NCBI GenBank assembly: GCA_023213315.1
Contig: JAKCPI010009332.1
Coordinates: forward strand, 20,952-84,951
Origin: Euborellia annulipes
Taxonomy: Eukaryota; Arthropoda; Insecta; Dermaptera; Anisolabididae
DNA length: 64,000 nucleotides
Direction of reading: 5' to 3'
The position numbers and the translations under genes are program-made. This document shows positions 55,505-64,000 of the stretch, one piece after another (the first letter of the stretch is position 1; each line of letters starts with the position of its first letter). The notes under the pieces were generated by a model. The model saw only the letters and a list, made by a program, of their open reading frames with translations, was not told the origin of the DNA and did no database searches.

Positions 55505-56078
55505 CAGGGGCGTATATAAGGGGGGGGGCGAGGGGGCCCGGGCCCCCCCCGAAATTTTCCAAAAACCTATACATATATACATGGGCGTACCCAGCGAGGG
55601 GCAGGGGGCAGCTGCCCCCTCCCCCCTAGAAGCAAAAAAAATGTTTATAAAGTGATGAAACGAAACAAAATTGGTGGATGGCGACGGGGAATGATTTTTT
55701 TTTGTTAGGATTTGAGGGTTTTTAGGCCTTTAATTCGAAGGCTTTTCCCCTCTATATAAAAAATAGCTATGTCACAATCTGGACGACCATGATCTGCCCC
55801 CCCCCTCCCCGTCGCCATCCACCATGATCTGACCATGCCCCCCTAGATTTGTTCCTGGGTACGCCCATGCATATATAGGGATATACAGACATCAGCGCAA
55901 CAAATTTTTCCGCAGGATGGAAATATTTGGTTCCACAAAAAAAAAAAATGTTCCGCAAAAAATTTCCTGTGAAAAAAAATTTAGTTTCTTAAAAAAAAAT
56001 TTTCCACAGAAAAATTTTTGAGTTCGGGCCCCCCCCTTCGGGCCCCCCCCCCGAAAAAAATTTCTATATACGCCCCTG
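55505..56078 (-). mobile_element. hAT-2 copy with nested hAT-3
   Basis: Ends CAGGGGCGTATATAAG and TATATACGCCCCTG, flanked by ATAAAGAT (55497-55504, 56079-56086), a perfect 8-bp duplication. Without the 290-bp insert it equals the 264-bp MITEs elsewhere. Confidence 0.93.
55580..55869. mobile_element. hAT-3 element nested in hAT-2
   Basis: Ends CATGGGCGTACCCAG and CTGGGTACGCCCATG, perfect 15-bp inverted repeats, flanked by CATATATA (55572-55579, 55870-55877). The interior is non-coding (GGGGGCAGCTGCCCCC). Confidence 0.9.
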
Positions 56079-56249
56079 ATAAAGATCATTCAGATTTAAA
56101 ATGTTAATGATTTTATAGTAAAACTAAAATGTAATTTAAATTATAGGCTATAAAGTGAAATATTTTTATAAAGTAAAACAGAGGAATTTCCCGCTAATTC
56201 GTACAAATCCCCCCCCCCCCTCCCGAGAAAATCCCGATAACTAGTATAA

Positions 56250-56290
56250 AAAAATCTGGTGTGTCTGGTGGTCTCACAGCACACAACAGT
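56250..56290 (+). repeat. Family A hairpin fragment
   Basis: AAAAAAATCTGGTGTGTCTG then CACAGCACACAAC; the rest is lost. Confidence 0.65.
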
Positions 56291-56311
56291 CATTGCCAAG
56301 ATTCTTGAAGA

Positions 56312-56436
56312 ATGTAGGTTTGCATTCGTTTGTAGGAACTGGAATTGATTTGTGGAACGGTTTGTCTGTCACTACTTGGGATTATAGTCCTCTGCCCCCT
56401 ATGATTAAATCTAAAATAAATTTTGTCAAGTCCTAA
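56312..56436 (+). pseudogene. LINE ORF2 extreme C-terminus
   Basis: The frame LHSFVGTGIDLWNGLSVTTW to a stop at 56434 matches the F-x-G-x-x-LWN-x-L block that closes ORF2 in CR1/Jockey-type LINEs. Probable 3' untranslated sequence follows to about 56640 and perhaps resumes at 57170-57320, ending in a (TTTA)n tail. Confidence 0.7.
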
Positions 56437-56648
56437 TGTGCTAGTTGTGTGAAATTTTTTATTTATTTCTTGATCGCAGAGAATAGTTGAGGTAGAGAGG
56501 TCATACCATCCTTGTTAAGGTTTTGGCCAGGTTTTCCTTAACAGCTTAAGGCGAATGTCGGGATGGCTAATGCGACGTTTACTCCTGGTCTCGTGACTTG
56601 CGCGAATTTTTGATAATTGTTTTTTTTTTTATTTCTTTCAATGGAAAT

Positions 56649-56808
56649 TGTTGAAAATCATTCACTTGGTTTGATTTAATCATCACTCATGGGGGCTTAT
56701 ATGAGTCAAGTCATTCAATTGTTAATTATCTATTGTTATATAAAAAATAAAAAACATTGTATCCATGTTAAATATTAAATAAACACATTATATGTTTTTG
56801 CGCTTCCA
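56649..56808 (+). mobile_element. Possible copia-type LTR
   Basis: Starts TGTTGAAAATCATTC, ends GCGCTTCCA (TG...CA), contains an AATAAA signal, and is followed 39 bp later by TATGGGTCCCAGAGCAGC, which looks like the primer-binding area before gag. The second LTR was not found, so the borders are inferred. Confidence 0.45.
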
Positions 56809-56846
56809 AAAGTCGTTCTTATTTAATTACGGAGGATTTACAATAG
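56808..56846 (+). repeat. 39-bp direct repeat, copy 1
   Basis: AAAAGTCGTTCTTATTTAAT through GATTTACAATAG, identical to 57128-57166, which is gag coding sequence. Its presence upstream of the putative primer site is unexpected. Confidence 0.9.
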
Positions 56847-56938
56847 GTTATGGGTCCCAGAGCAGCAGATACCAAATAAGCTATTACTAGAATAAAAAGT
56901 GAGTATCAAATTTTGTATTAAATATTATATAAATAAAA

Positions 56939-57166
56939 ATGAATAATAATTATAAGATTGAACCATTGAGGAAAGATAACTATGATACTTGGAAGTTACA
57001 AGCGCAAGCAGTTTTAACAAGAAATAATCTTTGGGATTATGTCTCTGGTTCAAATCCAAAGCCTAGTGACGAGACAAAAATTCCTGCCTGGGTAAAGGGG
57101 GATGCAAATGCGAAATCAGAGTTAAGTAAAAGTCGTTCTTATTTAATTACGGAGGATTTACAATAG
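56939..57166 (+). pseudogene. Ty1/copia gag N-terminal fragment
   Basis: 75 residues: LRKDNYDTWKLQAQAVL, then NNLWDYVSG, then WVKGDANAKSEL. This is the conserved start of copia gag (N-Y-x-x-W-K, LW-x-x-V). Normal gag-pol is over 1000 residues; here it stops at a TAG in the 39-bp repeat and no pol follows. Plain ATG start in AATAAAAATG. Confidence 0.8.
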
Positions 57167-57167
57167 A

Positions 57168-58134
57168 AATGCATGAACATGTTGATTGTTAATGGGCATG
57201 TATTTCTATTTTTTTTTCCTTTTGTTTTGTTATTGTATTTAAATTTGTATTGTGTTTTTTGGACCTAGCCACCGAGGACTGGTGCCTCTAAGCGGGTCGT
57301 AATAAATTTATTTATTTATTTAAACGCTGATTTTATTCCTCCCCACTCCAAAAAAAAAAGTTTTCATTCTTGACGTGACACCACAAACACCCCACCAGGT
57401 GTCACCCATGCTACGCCGGGCCGCAACAGAATCGCTCGTGTGTGTCTGGAGATGCCCTCTCTATCAATATTTTTGTTTAAATATCTTGTGAATGTCTTCT
57501 CGCACTACATTCGTCATTTCCTCGTCGTCTCAATGTTGCACACCCCACTGGATGAAAACTCCACTTCGTTATTAGTGTTAATAAAAGTAATATTTGAATA
57601 AAAAAGAATTCATTGTACCAAAGCCAAAATGAATCAATGGGATTTAATAAATTCGCAAAAATCAATCTTGGTTACGTCAAATGGAACATGTACTAGTAGA
57701 ATTTTTTTTTTTTTTTTTTTTTGATATACTAGTATATATTTTATATTTTGGCATCTGTGGCCATAAATTTTTTATATATTTTTTATGGTGATAACTTTTT
57801 GCCAAGGGGCCAGGGCCAGACGTGCTGATCATGGAAAACTTATTAAGCTCTTTAAAAATGAACCAAGCACTTTAATTAAATAACGTGAGATTCTTATATT
57901 CTTTGTATAATAAAGTAAATAAATATATATTAAAAGTTACAAAAGGGAAAATTCTCGTCGTTTTAAAACGATTTTTGTTTAAAAATTTACAAATAATTAG
58001 ACAGAAAATCTAGAGGCAAATATTTTTTACATTGAATTCACACTACCCTCTCCCCCCTCCTCCCTTTCAGCCTTAGCCATAGGATAACTATTATTTAATT
58101 TCCTGAGTGTATCATCGATGTCGATGAGAGAAGT
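57168..58134. other. LINE 3' end and AT-rich DNA, no gene
   Basis: 57260-57325 (GGACTGGTGCCTCTAAGCGG, then TAATAAATTTATTTATTTAT) looks like a LINE 3' terminus. A T-run lies at 57701-57722. No supported frame. Confidence 0.4.
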
Positions 58135-58300
58135 GGCTGTCGAACGTTTAGTTAAATAAAAGAGTCAGTTTTAATTAAATAACCCCATCGTCAATTCTTA
58201 TGAGAATATTCGCAATCTCAATGAATAACAAAACTATGTATATATTATCATGTACAAAATTATATATAAAATATGTACATAAGTTCTTGTATCCTCGTCA
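58135..58300 (-). mobile_element. Penelope-like terminal sequence, inverted copy
   Basis: Reverse complement of the 22.45-22.61-kb unit (ACTTATGTACATATTTTATA; ATTCTCATAAGAATTGACGA). The hammerhead box has decayed to TTGACGA. Confidence 0.65.
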
Positions 58301-58309
58301 GTCTTTGTA

Positions 58310-58915
58310 ATATACTGTGCGAGTCAGTGAAAAATGATGTTTTTGGAACGTACCATACCCAGCTTGCGGAGGGAGTAGGAAAAGCCAGATGTGGGCTTCA
58401 ACTCCACGTGAGTTGCCATTTAATATCCATCATTGACTCGAGTACACCGCGTATTTGCATATGACACGTACGTGAAAAGCGGTGAATCTCAACGTCTTTT
58501 CAGACAAAAATTTCGCATCGTTCGCCATGGTCTTCTGGCCATGTGTCTCCGGCAGCAATACCATTTTTTTTAAAGAACCAGTCGTTCTCAGGATATTAAC
58601 CCATATAAGAATGGTAGGGAAATGCGGAGGGAGTAGGGAATGGATGTGGGATTCAACTCTCCGTGCGGCTGGCGACATCACCATGATGAACGATGCGAAC
58701 CTTTTGCCTTAAGAGACGTTGGGTAGTTATCACTGACTCTTATCGTTTTTCACGTATCTGTCACATGCAAATATGTTCTCGAGTTCACAACGGCATTATG
58801 GATACTAAATGTCAACTCACTCCTTGAAGGTCACATCCCGAATTTCCCTACTCCCTCCGCAAGCTGAGTAAGTTACTTTTCAAAAACGTCCGTTTCCTGT
58901 GACTCACCCTATATA
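58310..58915. mobile_element. 0.6-kb full-length palindromic MITE
   Basis: The two halves are reverse complements throughout: outer ends ...TGAGTCACAGG-like, GCTTGCGGAGGGAGTAGG (58367) against CCTACTCCCTCCGCAAGC (58848), and the central pair GGAGGGAGTAGGGAATGG. It sits between inverted Penelope-like ends. TA at both borders would suit a mariner-type MITE, but the borders are blurred. Confidence 0.7.
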
Positions 58916-58929
58916 CCAACACTATCTGC

Positions 58930-59350
58930 ATCTTGACTTGATTGCGTATATTCTCATAAGAACTGATGATGATGAGCCGAAACGTTTTTTTTTTTTGGAA
59001 CGAAGTTTTTTAACGCGGCTTACGCAGGGTGAATTGGGATAAAATGTAACGTAACAAAAACGCGTTCCCTACAATGTGTTCCTAGCGCCCGAGCAACGGC
59101 GGAGGAAGGCGAGATTAGCTGAAGTCTTGGCGAGGCCACGCCCACCTTCCCCTTCTCTTTATTTCCTTCTATCTACCGTAGGCGGGAAATTGCTCGCCAA
59201 AGAAGAGCATGAGGTTCCAGCGGGCGCAGCTTTCTGGCTAGACGAAAAGCCCGCCTTCGGCCTTCTGAGTTGAAGGAAAGGCTTGAGGAAATTCGTTCCT
59301 GCCGGGGGTCCTACGACCCTTTTTTTATTGGGATTTTCATTCGATAGAGA
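58930..59350 (+). mobile_element. Penelope-like end interrupted by repeat B
   Basis: ATTCTCATAAGAACTGATGA, GAGCCGAAACG (GAAA 58979-58982) and, after the insert, ATTGGGATTTTCATTCGATA. The intact order is seen at 22560-22630. Confidence 0.7.
58989..59319 (-). mobile_element. Repeat B, full copy with T/A-run
   Basis: T-run, GGAACGAAGTTTTTTAACGC, TTACGTTACATTTT in reverse, CTTGGCGAGGCCACGCCC, ATCTACCGTAGGCGG, TGCCGGGGGTCCTACGACCC. The empty site at 22601-22625 reads CGTTTTATTGGAATTTTC. Frames in this unit are not domain-bearing. Confidence 0.7.
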
Positions 59351-60163
59351 CTATCCTGTTTGGCTGACATCCTCTTCTTTTGTTTATCTACCCATTACCC
59401 AGGCCAGACACATTTGGTATCCAAATGATTTAAATAAATATTCATCGGACTGCCTGAGATCCGAAAGTTAATTCTCATTACATGAATTATATTTGATAGA
59501 AATTTGAAAGTACCCCTATCGAACAAAATACGTTCTTTTAAATGGAAGAAAACTCTCTATTAATGAAAGCGGTTTAATTTGACAATTTTCCAAATTGAAA
59601 AAACAAAGGGAACGTTGAGGTACCTGCGAGCTGGAGAAGGCGGTGTCGCTGCATCGGGCGGCCGGCAGCCAGTCGCCCCTCGCGGCCTAAAAAAGAATTT
59701 GCATTTTATTGGAATTTCGCAAGTTTGAATTTAAAAATTTAAATTTTTGCAATATTTTGACTCACGAGTCAGAGGCTCATAACGTTAAATTTATTTATTT
59801 TAAAATGGCATCTACCTTAATATATTATTGGAATGTGCAAGCAAAACAACCGTTCTTTGCAATGAAGAAACTTCCATCACACTGGGATCGAAATACGATA
59901 TACACAAACAAATTTAATACCTAAATTAAATTTCTGTGGCCGAAACTTCTTATGTAAATTAATTAAATTTAATGAAATATTTTTATATTGCATTTGATCA
60001 TCATGTTAAGTTGTGAACTCAGAATCTCTATCCTTTTTGTTGTTGACATATAAATCTTTAAAATATTTCAGATATGATTAAAAATGTTTAAAGAGTCTTA
60101 GAGAGTAAGAAAATACAATGAAGAAACAATTTTTTTTCAACTTAAGATTTCCTATTCATTATT
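59351..60163. other. No gene; SINE scrap and GC-rich patch
   Basis: 59405-59465 is a SINE body scrap (CATTTGGTATCCAAATGAT, ATCGGACTGCCTGAGATCCG). 59620-59690 is GC-rich (GGGCGGCCGGCAGCCAGTCG). The rest is AT-rich. Confidence 0.4.
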
Positions 60164-60174
60164 CTAGAAAATAA

Positions 60175-60428
60175 TTTTATTTTTTAACACTCACACTTTT
60201 TTCCCATTCACATACACATGCACACAGTCCTTTCGGCAAGTTAGGCCATATAAGACTTTATACGATAACAGTTATTATAAATATTTATCTTTTGGGGGTC
60301 CAGGCATTCTTATTTATGCCATTTGGTATTCAAATGGCTTAAATAAAATCATCGGACGGCCTGGGATCCGAATCATCGACCCTTGGTATATAAGGCAGGC
60401 GCGCTACCAACTACACCAAGCCCGAAGG
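60175..60428 (-). mobile_element. SINE (second subfamily) with TSD
   Basis: T-run, AACACTCACACTTTTTTCCC, body hairpin, head with GGCAGGCGCGCTACCAAC as at 22901-23151. CTAGAAAATAA at 60164-60174 and 60429-60439. Confidence 0.9.
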
Positions 60429-60600
60429 CTAGAAAATAAATTAATAGGTGACCATTTGGGTTGCCTATCATCAAGATGCTTTGCAACTCGTGCTGTTTGA
60501 ACTTACCTCAACTAGCATGCAATAGCTAGCCAGACAGGGTTGGGTGGGGGTCCAAAAATCTGAAGAACCCCCCAAACACTTTAAATAGTAAAACTATTAG

Positions 60601-60690
60601 GCAACTTTCTCTTACCCTTTGGTAAGAGGGCGTTGTGCACCGTGCCAGTCTCACCAGATTTTTTGTGTCGAGATATACTGTATTTAGTTT
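60601..60690 (+). repeat. Family A hairpin remnant
   Basis: CAACTTTCTCTTACCCTTTG, GTGCCAGTCTCACCAG, TGTGTCGAGATATACTG. Confidence 0.65.
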
Positions 60691-60850
60691 CCCATAGCAC
60701 CTTAGTTTCGAACTTGACCACGCATAGATGGCGCTGAGCTACGAATGCTTCTCAGTAAAGTGTAGGTCTACTTTAACAATTTTCACGAAAAATTTAAATG
60801 ATATACTTGTCGAAACTCGCGGGTCGAGTCCCGATTGCTTTGAGCCGCTC

Positions 60851-61560
60851 TGATGTGACTGATCACCACTAGGGGCAACCGCAAGGCATTATGGGTCTCC
60901 GACTACCTGGGTGGATGGCACAACGGCTTCCGGCCACTTCGTTTTGCTCGCTCATAAGCCTTGCATCACACCTCTCTTGCTGTTGGCGACGCGTCGGATT
61001 CCTACTTTACGTTTTTGTATTTAGCGAATCTGCCTTCCTGCCACACATCCTTATATCTTTTCTATTTATATTCTTCTTACTTTCCTTTACAATTGATTCT
61101 ACCTTTTGCTGGACCTATATTTTCCTCATTGACTCGAATTTTGGTTTCCTGACTCACGCCACGTTTCGATATTTCATTTCATCCATCTTTTTGTTGCTCC
61201 TCATTTCAAACCGCATTCACTTATTTATTCACATAATTATTTATTCACCTATTTATTTATTTATTAACCTATTTATTTATTTATTTATTTTTTCCTTTCC
61301 GCTACCTAGGCAAATATTCGCTCGGGTTACATAAATTGTAAATTTTGTATTATATATATAGTAAAATCACTATATATATATATATTTTTTATTTATTATT
61401 TTTTGTGAATAAACCAAATTGGCTATTCCGAATTTGATACTCTTTTTATTCAACACAGTGTTTGTGTGTGAAGGTAATTATAAACACCCATACAGTCCAC
61501 TCAATTATCGTTGTTTCCTTGTTATATTTTTTTTTCCATTATTACTTTCCACACAATACA
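60851..61560 (+). mobile_element. BEL/Pao 5' LTR (start approximate)
   Basis: The 3' border is set by CACACAATACA at 61550-61560, directly before the primer-binding region. The start TGATGTGACTGATC is a guess from the TG rule, because the partner LTR lies outside the window. The LTR contains AATAAA (61411) and (TA)n at 61356-61386. The 147-codon frame at 60891-61334 lies inside the LTR and is T-rich chance coding. Confidence 0.5.
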
Positions 61561-61565
61561 TTTTT

Positions 61566-61583
61566 TGGTCCTGGTCGAGACGG
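61566..61583 (+). other. BEL/Pao primer-binding site
   Basis: TGGTCCTGGTCGAGACGG begins with TGG, the complement of a tRNA 3' CCA, five bases after the LTR end. The tRNA used was not determined. Confidence 0.5.
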
Positions 61584-61802
61584 ATAATTTTTTTTATTCC
61601 GAGAACCCATATCTCCTAACCTTATCTTAAAAAGAGAATCAAGTCGGCCATTTTGGGAAAGTTTCGAATCGGCTTTGAAAAGCAGCAGCAAGGAGCGTGA
61701 AGTGAGCAACGGTGACGTCATGCGCAGAACGCACAACTCGTGAGCACTTTGTTTACTTTTTGATTTTGGCTGCCATCTTTGTTTCGTCTGCTAGTTGTCA
61801 AA

Positions 61803-63152
61803 ATGTCAAATCTTTCTGGTATTCGACGTTCATTACGTGTCATTAGTAAAGAAATAAATCGAATTAATAATTTTGATGTCAAAAATCATGCTGCTTTGGA
61901 TGTTTGTTGTGATTTAGTTTCCCAGCAACGTGTGAATTTAATGTCACTTTCATCTGACTTGATGAAAATTGCTGAGGAAGAAGATTTCGATCAAGAACCA
62001 CAGGAAAGTATTTGGTTAACTGATCTTTTAAATAGTTTGGATCAACTTGCTTTTAGGTTGAGTGAGAAAAAATACGAATTTTCTCCCCCACCTCCTCCTC
62101 GTCAACTTGTTACTAATTCTTCTAATGTTCCAGTGCCAAACAGCATTCGTCTACCTAAACACGAATTGCCTTCATTTTATGGTGATATAACTAAATATAA
62201 AGAATTTTGTGATTTATTTAAATGTGCAGTGCATAATTCCCACATATCTAAATCACAAAAATTAAGTTATTTGAAAACATGTATAAAAGGTGACGCAAAT
62301 AAAATCATTTCGGCATTGACCATAGAAGATAAGAATTATGACATCGCATGGGAACTTCTTAACGACCGTTTTGACATCGTTCGAGAAATTATTTATAATC
62401 TACTTGATCAACTCATTGACTATCCGAAGATGACTTCTCCGGATGGGACGTCTCTTCGAAGTCTCATTGATTCTTTTAGGCAAGTAATTTCTCAGCTTAA
62501 GTCTTTGAATCATTTTTATTCAGAACAAAATGTATATATATCACGTTTAATACTCAGAAAGATTGATAAATCAATTTATCAACAGTGGCTTCTTTCCTTA
62601 GAGGTTAATGATAAAGAACCACCTGCTGTTAATTCTCTTTTAAGTTTTTTAGACAAATGCGCGACATCTTTACGTCCGCTATCAGCTGAAAAACAATCTG
62701 GTGTTAAGAAAAAATCGTCACCTGTTCCTGTTAGGAAATCTTTTGCTGTTACAAAAGAAAACCCGAAGGTTTCTGCTGTAACGAGTCAGGGAGTATTTTT
62801 TAAATGCGCTTTTTGTAATGAAGGTCATTATTCCTCTAAATGTTTTAAATATTTAAATTTATCTATTGACGATAGAGAAAAATTAATTAAAAAATTGAAT
62901 TTGTGTAGAAATTGTCTATCGAATTTACATAAGGATGATCAATGTCCTGCTAGAAATTGTCCATTATGTAGCCAGAGACATAGTTCTACCCTTTGTAAAA
63001 AATTTTCTAATATTGCTGACATGCCAACTTATAATATTAGTTGTGTTTCTCATTTGAATCAGCCTTGTTTTAATCTTTACCTTGCTTCCAACTGCACAGA
63101 TTCGCATCAAATCGGCGTCTGGAGCTCTAATTTCGGCACGAGTTTTACTTGA
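61803..63152 (+). CDS. gag: BEL/Pao retrotransposon Gag
   Basis: The structural protein that packages element RNA into virus-like particles. I start at the ATG at 61803; the open frame extends a few codons upstream without an ATG. The 449 residues contain a DUF1759-type region from about residue 115 (LPKHELPSFYGD ... LKTCIKGDANKI ... AWELLNDRFD). Cysteine-rich knuckles follow at about residues 336-348 (CAFCNEGHYSSKC) and from about 367 (CRNCLSNLH...CPLCSQRHSSTLC). This order is typical of BEL/Pao gag. The frame ends at 63152, where the protease is already open in the +1 frame, so Gag and Pol need a frameshift or an indel separates them. No introns. Confidence 0.9.
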   Translation: MSNLSGIRRSLRVISKEINRINNFDVKNHAALDVCCDLVSQQRVNLMSLSSDLMKIAEEEDFDQEPQESIWLTDLLNSLDQLAFRLSEKKYEFSPPPPPRQLVTNSSNVPVPNSIRLPKHELPSFYGDITKYKEFCDLFKCAVHNSHISKSQKLSYLKTCIKGDANKIISALTIEDKNYDIAWELLNDRFDIVREIIYNLLDQLIDYPKMTSPDGTSLRSLIDSFRQVISQLKSLNHFYSEQNVYISRLILRKIDKSIYQQWLLSLEVNDKEPPAVNSLLSFLDKCATSLRPLSAEKQSGVKKKSSPVPVRKSFAVTKENPKVSAVTSQGVFFKCAFCNEGHYSSKCFKYLNLSIDDREKLIKKLNLCRNCLSNLHKDDQCPARNCPLCSQRHSSTLCKKFSNIADMPTYNISCVSHLNQPCFNLYLASNCTDSHQIGVWSSNFGTSFT

Positions 63153-63981
63153 TTCTGGCAGTGAAATTTGCTGTTTATCATCGAATCTGGCAGAGAAGTT
63201 GAATTTGCCAAGAAAACAAGTTTTCGCTTCTTTATCTCCTCTTGGTCAAAAATCTATCGTGAGTGAATGTGAAATGGCTTTAGAATTTTATTCGAGATTT
63301 GATTGTAAAAATTCATATAAGGTAAATGCTTTTATTTTGTCTTCTTTAATATTAGACTTGCCAACCATTCCTGTCCCGGAGTCAGTTCGTAAACCCTATG
63401 ATGTCTTACAACTGGCAGATCCAAATGTTTGGGAACCTGGTCCTATTGATATGATTTTAGGTGTCAACATTTGGGCAAGCGTTCTTAAACCTCATATCTT
63501 AGATAGCCTAGGACCTCTGAAGGCATTCGCCTCGGAACTAGGGTGGATTTTAATGAACCCTAACAATTATGTAGGGAATTGTAATGAAGATAGGAAAATA
63601 AATACACTGGCTGTGTGCGTTAATAATGGTGAGTGCTTGACCTCCCCTCTCCAAGAGAAGGCGGTTGAGGTCGCACCTCCATCTTCTTTTTCCACCAGCC
63701 AAGTGGAAGCAAAAATAAGTGAGAGAAATCATTTATTATGTGGTGATGAATTTACTTTGAACAAGTTGGCTTTCGATACTCCAGAGCTGCTTGATAAAAT
63801 GGAGATTGAATCCGCGGATTTAAAATTAATTTCAAACTCTAATTTATCTCACGAACAAACTACCTTACCTCTGGGAGTAACCTGTAATCCAGACTTGGAT
63901 TTATTTAAATTTAATTTTTATCACCTCTTATCTGTGATTTCGACTAAGCCCGAATGGCTGTTCGAGATGAGAAAAATTTAG
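63058..63981 (+). pseudogene. pol: BEL/Pao Pol: protease, then probable RT deletion
   Basis: Open from 63058, overlapping gag by about 95 bp. LLPTAQIRIK leads into the aspartic protease site LLDSGSEICCLS (D-S-G at 63151-63159) and a DUF1758-like domain ending ILGVNIWASVL and ELGWILMNP. By about 63740 the residues resemble the region after the reverse-transcriptase core (LPLGVTCNPDLDLFKF, like the LG-x-x-WNP-x-x-D-x-F-x-F block). The catalytic RT palm is therefore missing, probably deleted between about 63650 and 63740. The frame stops at 63979-63981 and the window ends 19 bp later. The element cannot be autonomous as read. Confidence 0.75.
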
Positions 63982-64000
63982 TAATCCTCTCTGTTATTTT

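Noticed and set aside
60891..61334. 147-codon frame with hydrophobic stretches, like a membrane protein
   Set aside because: Lies inside the BEL/Pao LTR; T-rich codons create chance hydrophobic residues.

Overview
This is a stretch of AT-rich nuclear DNA from an animal, most likely an invertebrate. The mix of BEL/Pao, copia, Penelope-like, I/R1-like LINE, mariner and hAT elements would suit an arthropod, but I cannot name the species. I find no intact host protein-coding gene, no rRNA gene and no convincing functional tRNA. The window reads as a gene desert or large intron filled with nested transposable elements. The only long open frames are the BEL/Pao frames at the right end.

Three repeat types dominate. 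(1) 'Family A' (working name) is a non-coding unit of about 0.7 kb. It starts with a hairpin of about 90 bp (AAAAATCTGGTGTGAC) and ends with a second hairpin (ACTTTCTCT...GGTAAGAGAAAGTA). I count more than 25 full, partial or head-to-head copies on both strands. (2) A tRNA-derived SINE of about 260 bp carries box A/B-like sequence, a strongly folded body and an oligo-A tail; about 17 copies or fragments are present, several with target-site duplications (TSDs). (3) Small inverted-repeat elements carry a hammerhead-ribozyme-like core (CTGAWGA...GAAACG). I link them to Penelope-like elements because a GIY-YIG endonuclease relic lies in the same window.

Layout. 0-6 kb: palindrome-rich patch, a LINE relic, SINE and family A pieces. 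6-10 kb: two inverted Penelope endonuclease fragments, a hAT insertion and a family A copy split by a 2.0-kb palindrome. 10-26 kb: SINEs, hAT MITEs, a mariner relic and hammerhead-bearing elements, separated by a few more GC-balanced single-copy-looking islands. 26.3-28.2 kb: a second giant palindrome. 29.9-36 kb: four long family A copies and a hAT MITE. 39.2-42.3 kb: a tRNA-like inverted pair, then two tandem composite units, each made of a long hairpin plus an array of 144-bp repeats. 43.7-49.9 kb: family A, a SINE split by a LINE end, and a hammerhead element with a 13-bp TSD. 51-53.7 kb: a duplicated block whose second copy preserves the empty sites of a SINE and a MITE found in the first copy. 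53.9-60.4 kb: a pogo-like element, nested hAT elements, LINE and copia remnants, a 0.6-kb palindromic MITE and a SINE. 60.85 kb to the end: the 5' LTR, primer-binding site, gag and protease region of a BEL/Pao retrotransposon.

The nesting gives local relative ages: family A is usually the target, hAT, SINE and Penelope-like units sit inside it, and the SINE has itself been hit by a LINE and by a hammerhead element. All family names other than standard superfamilies are working labels for this window.
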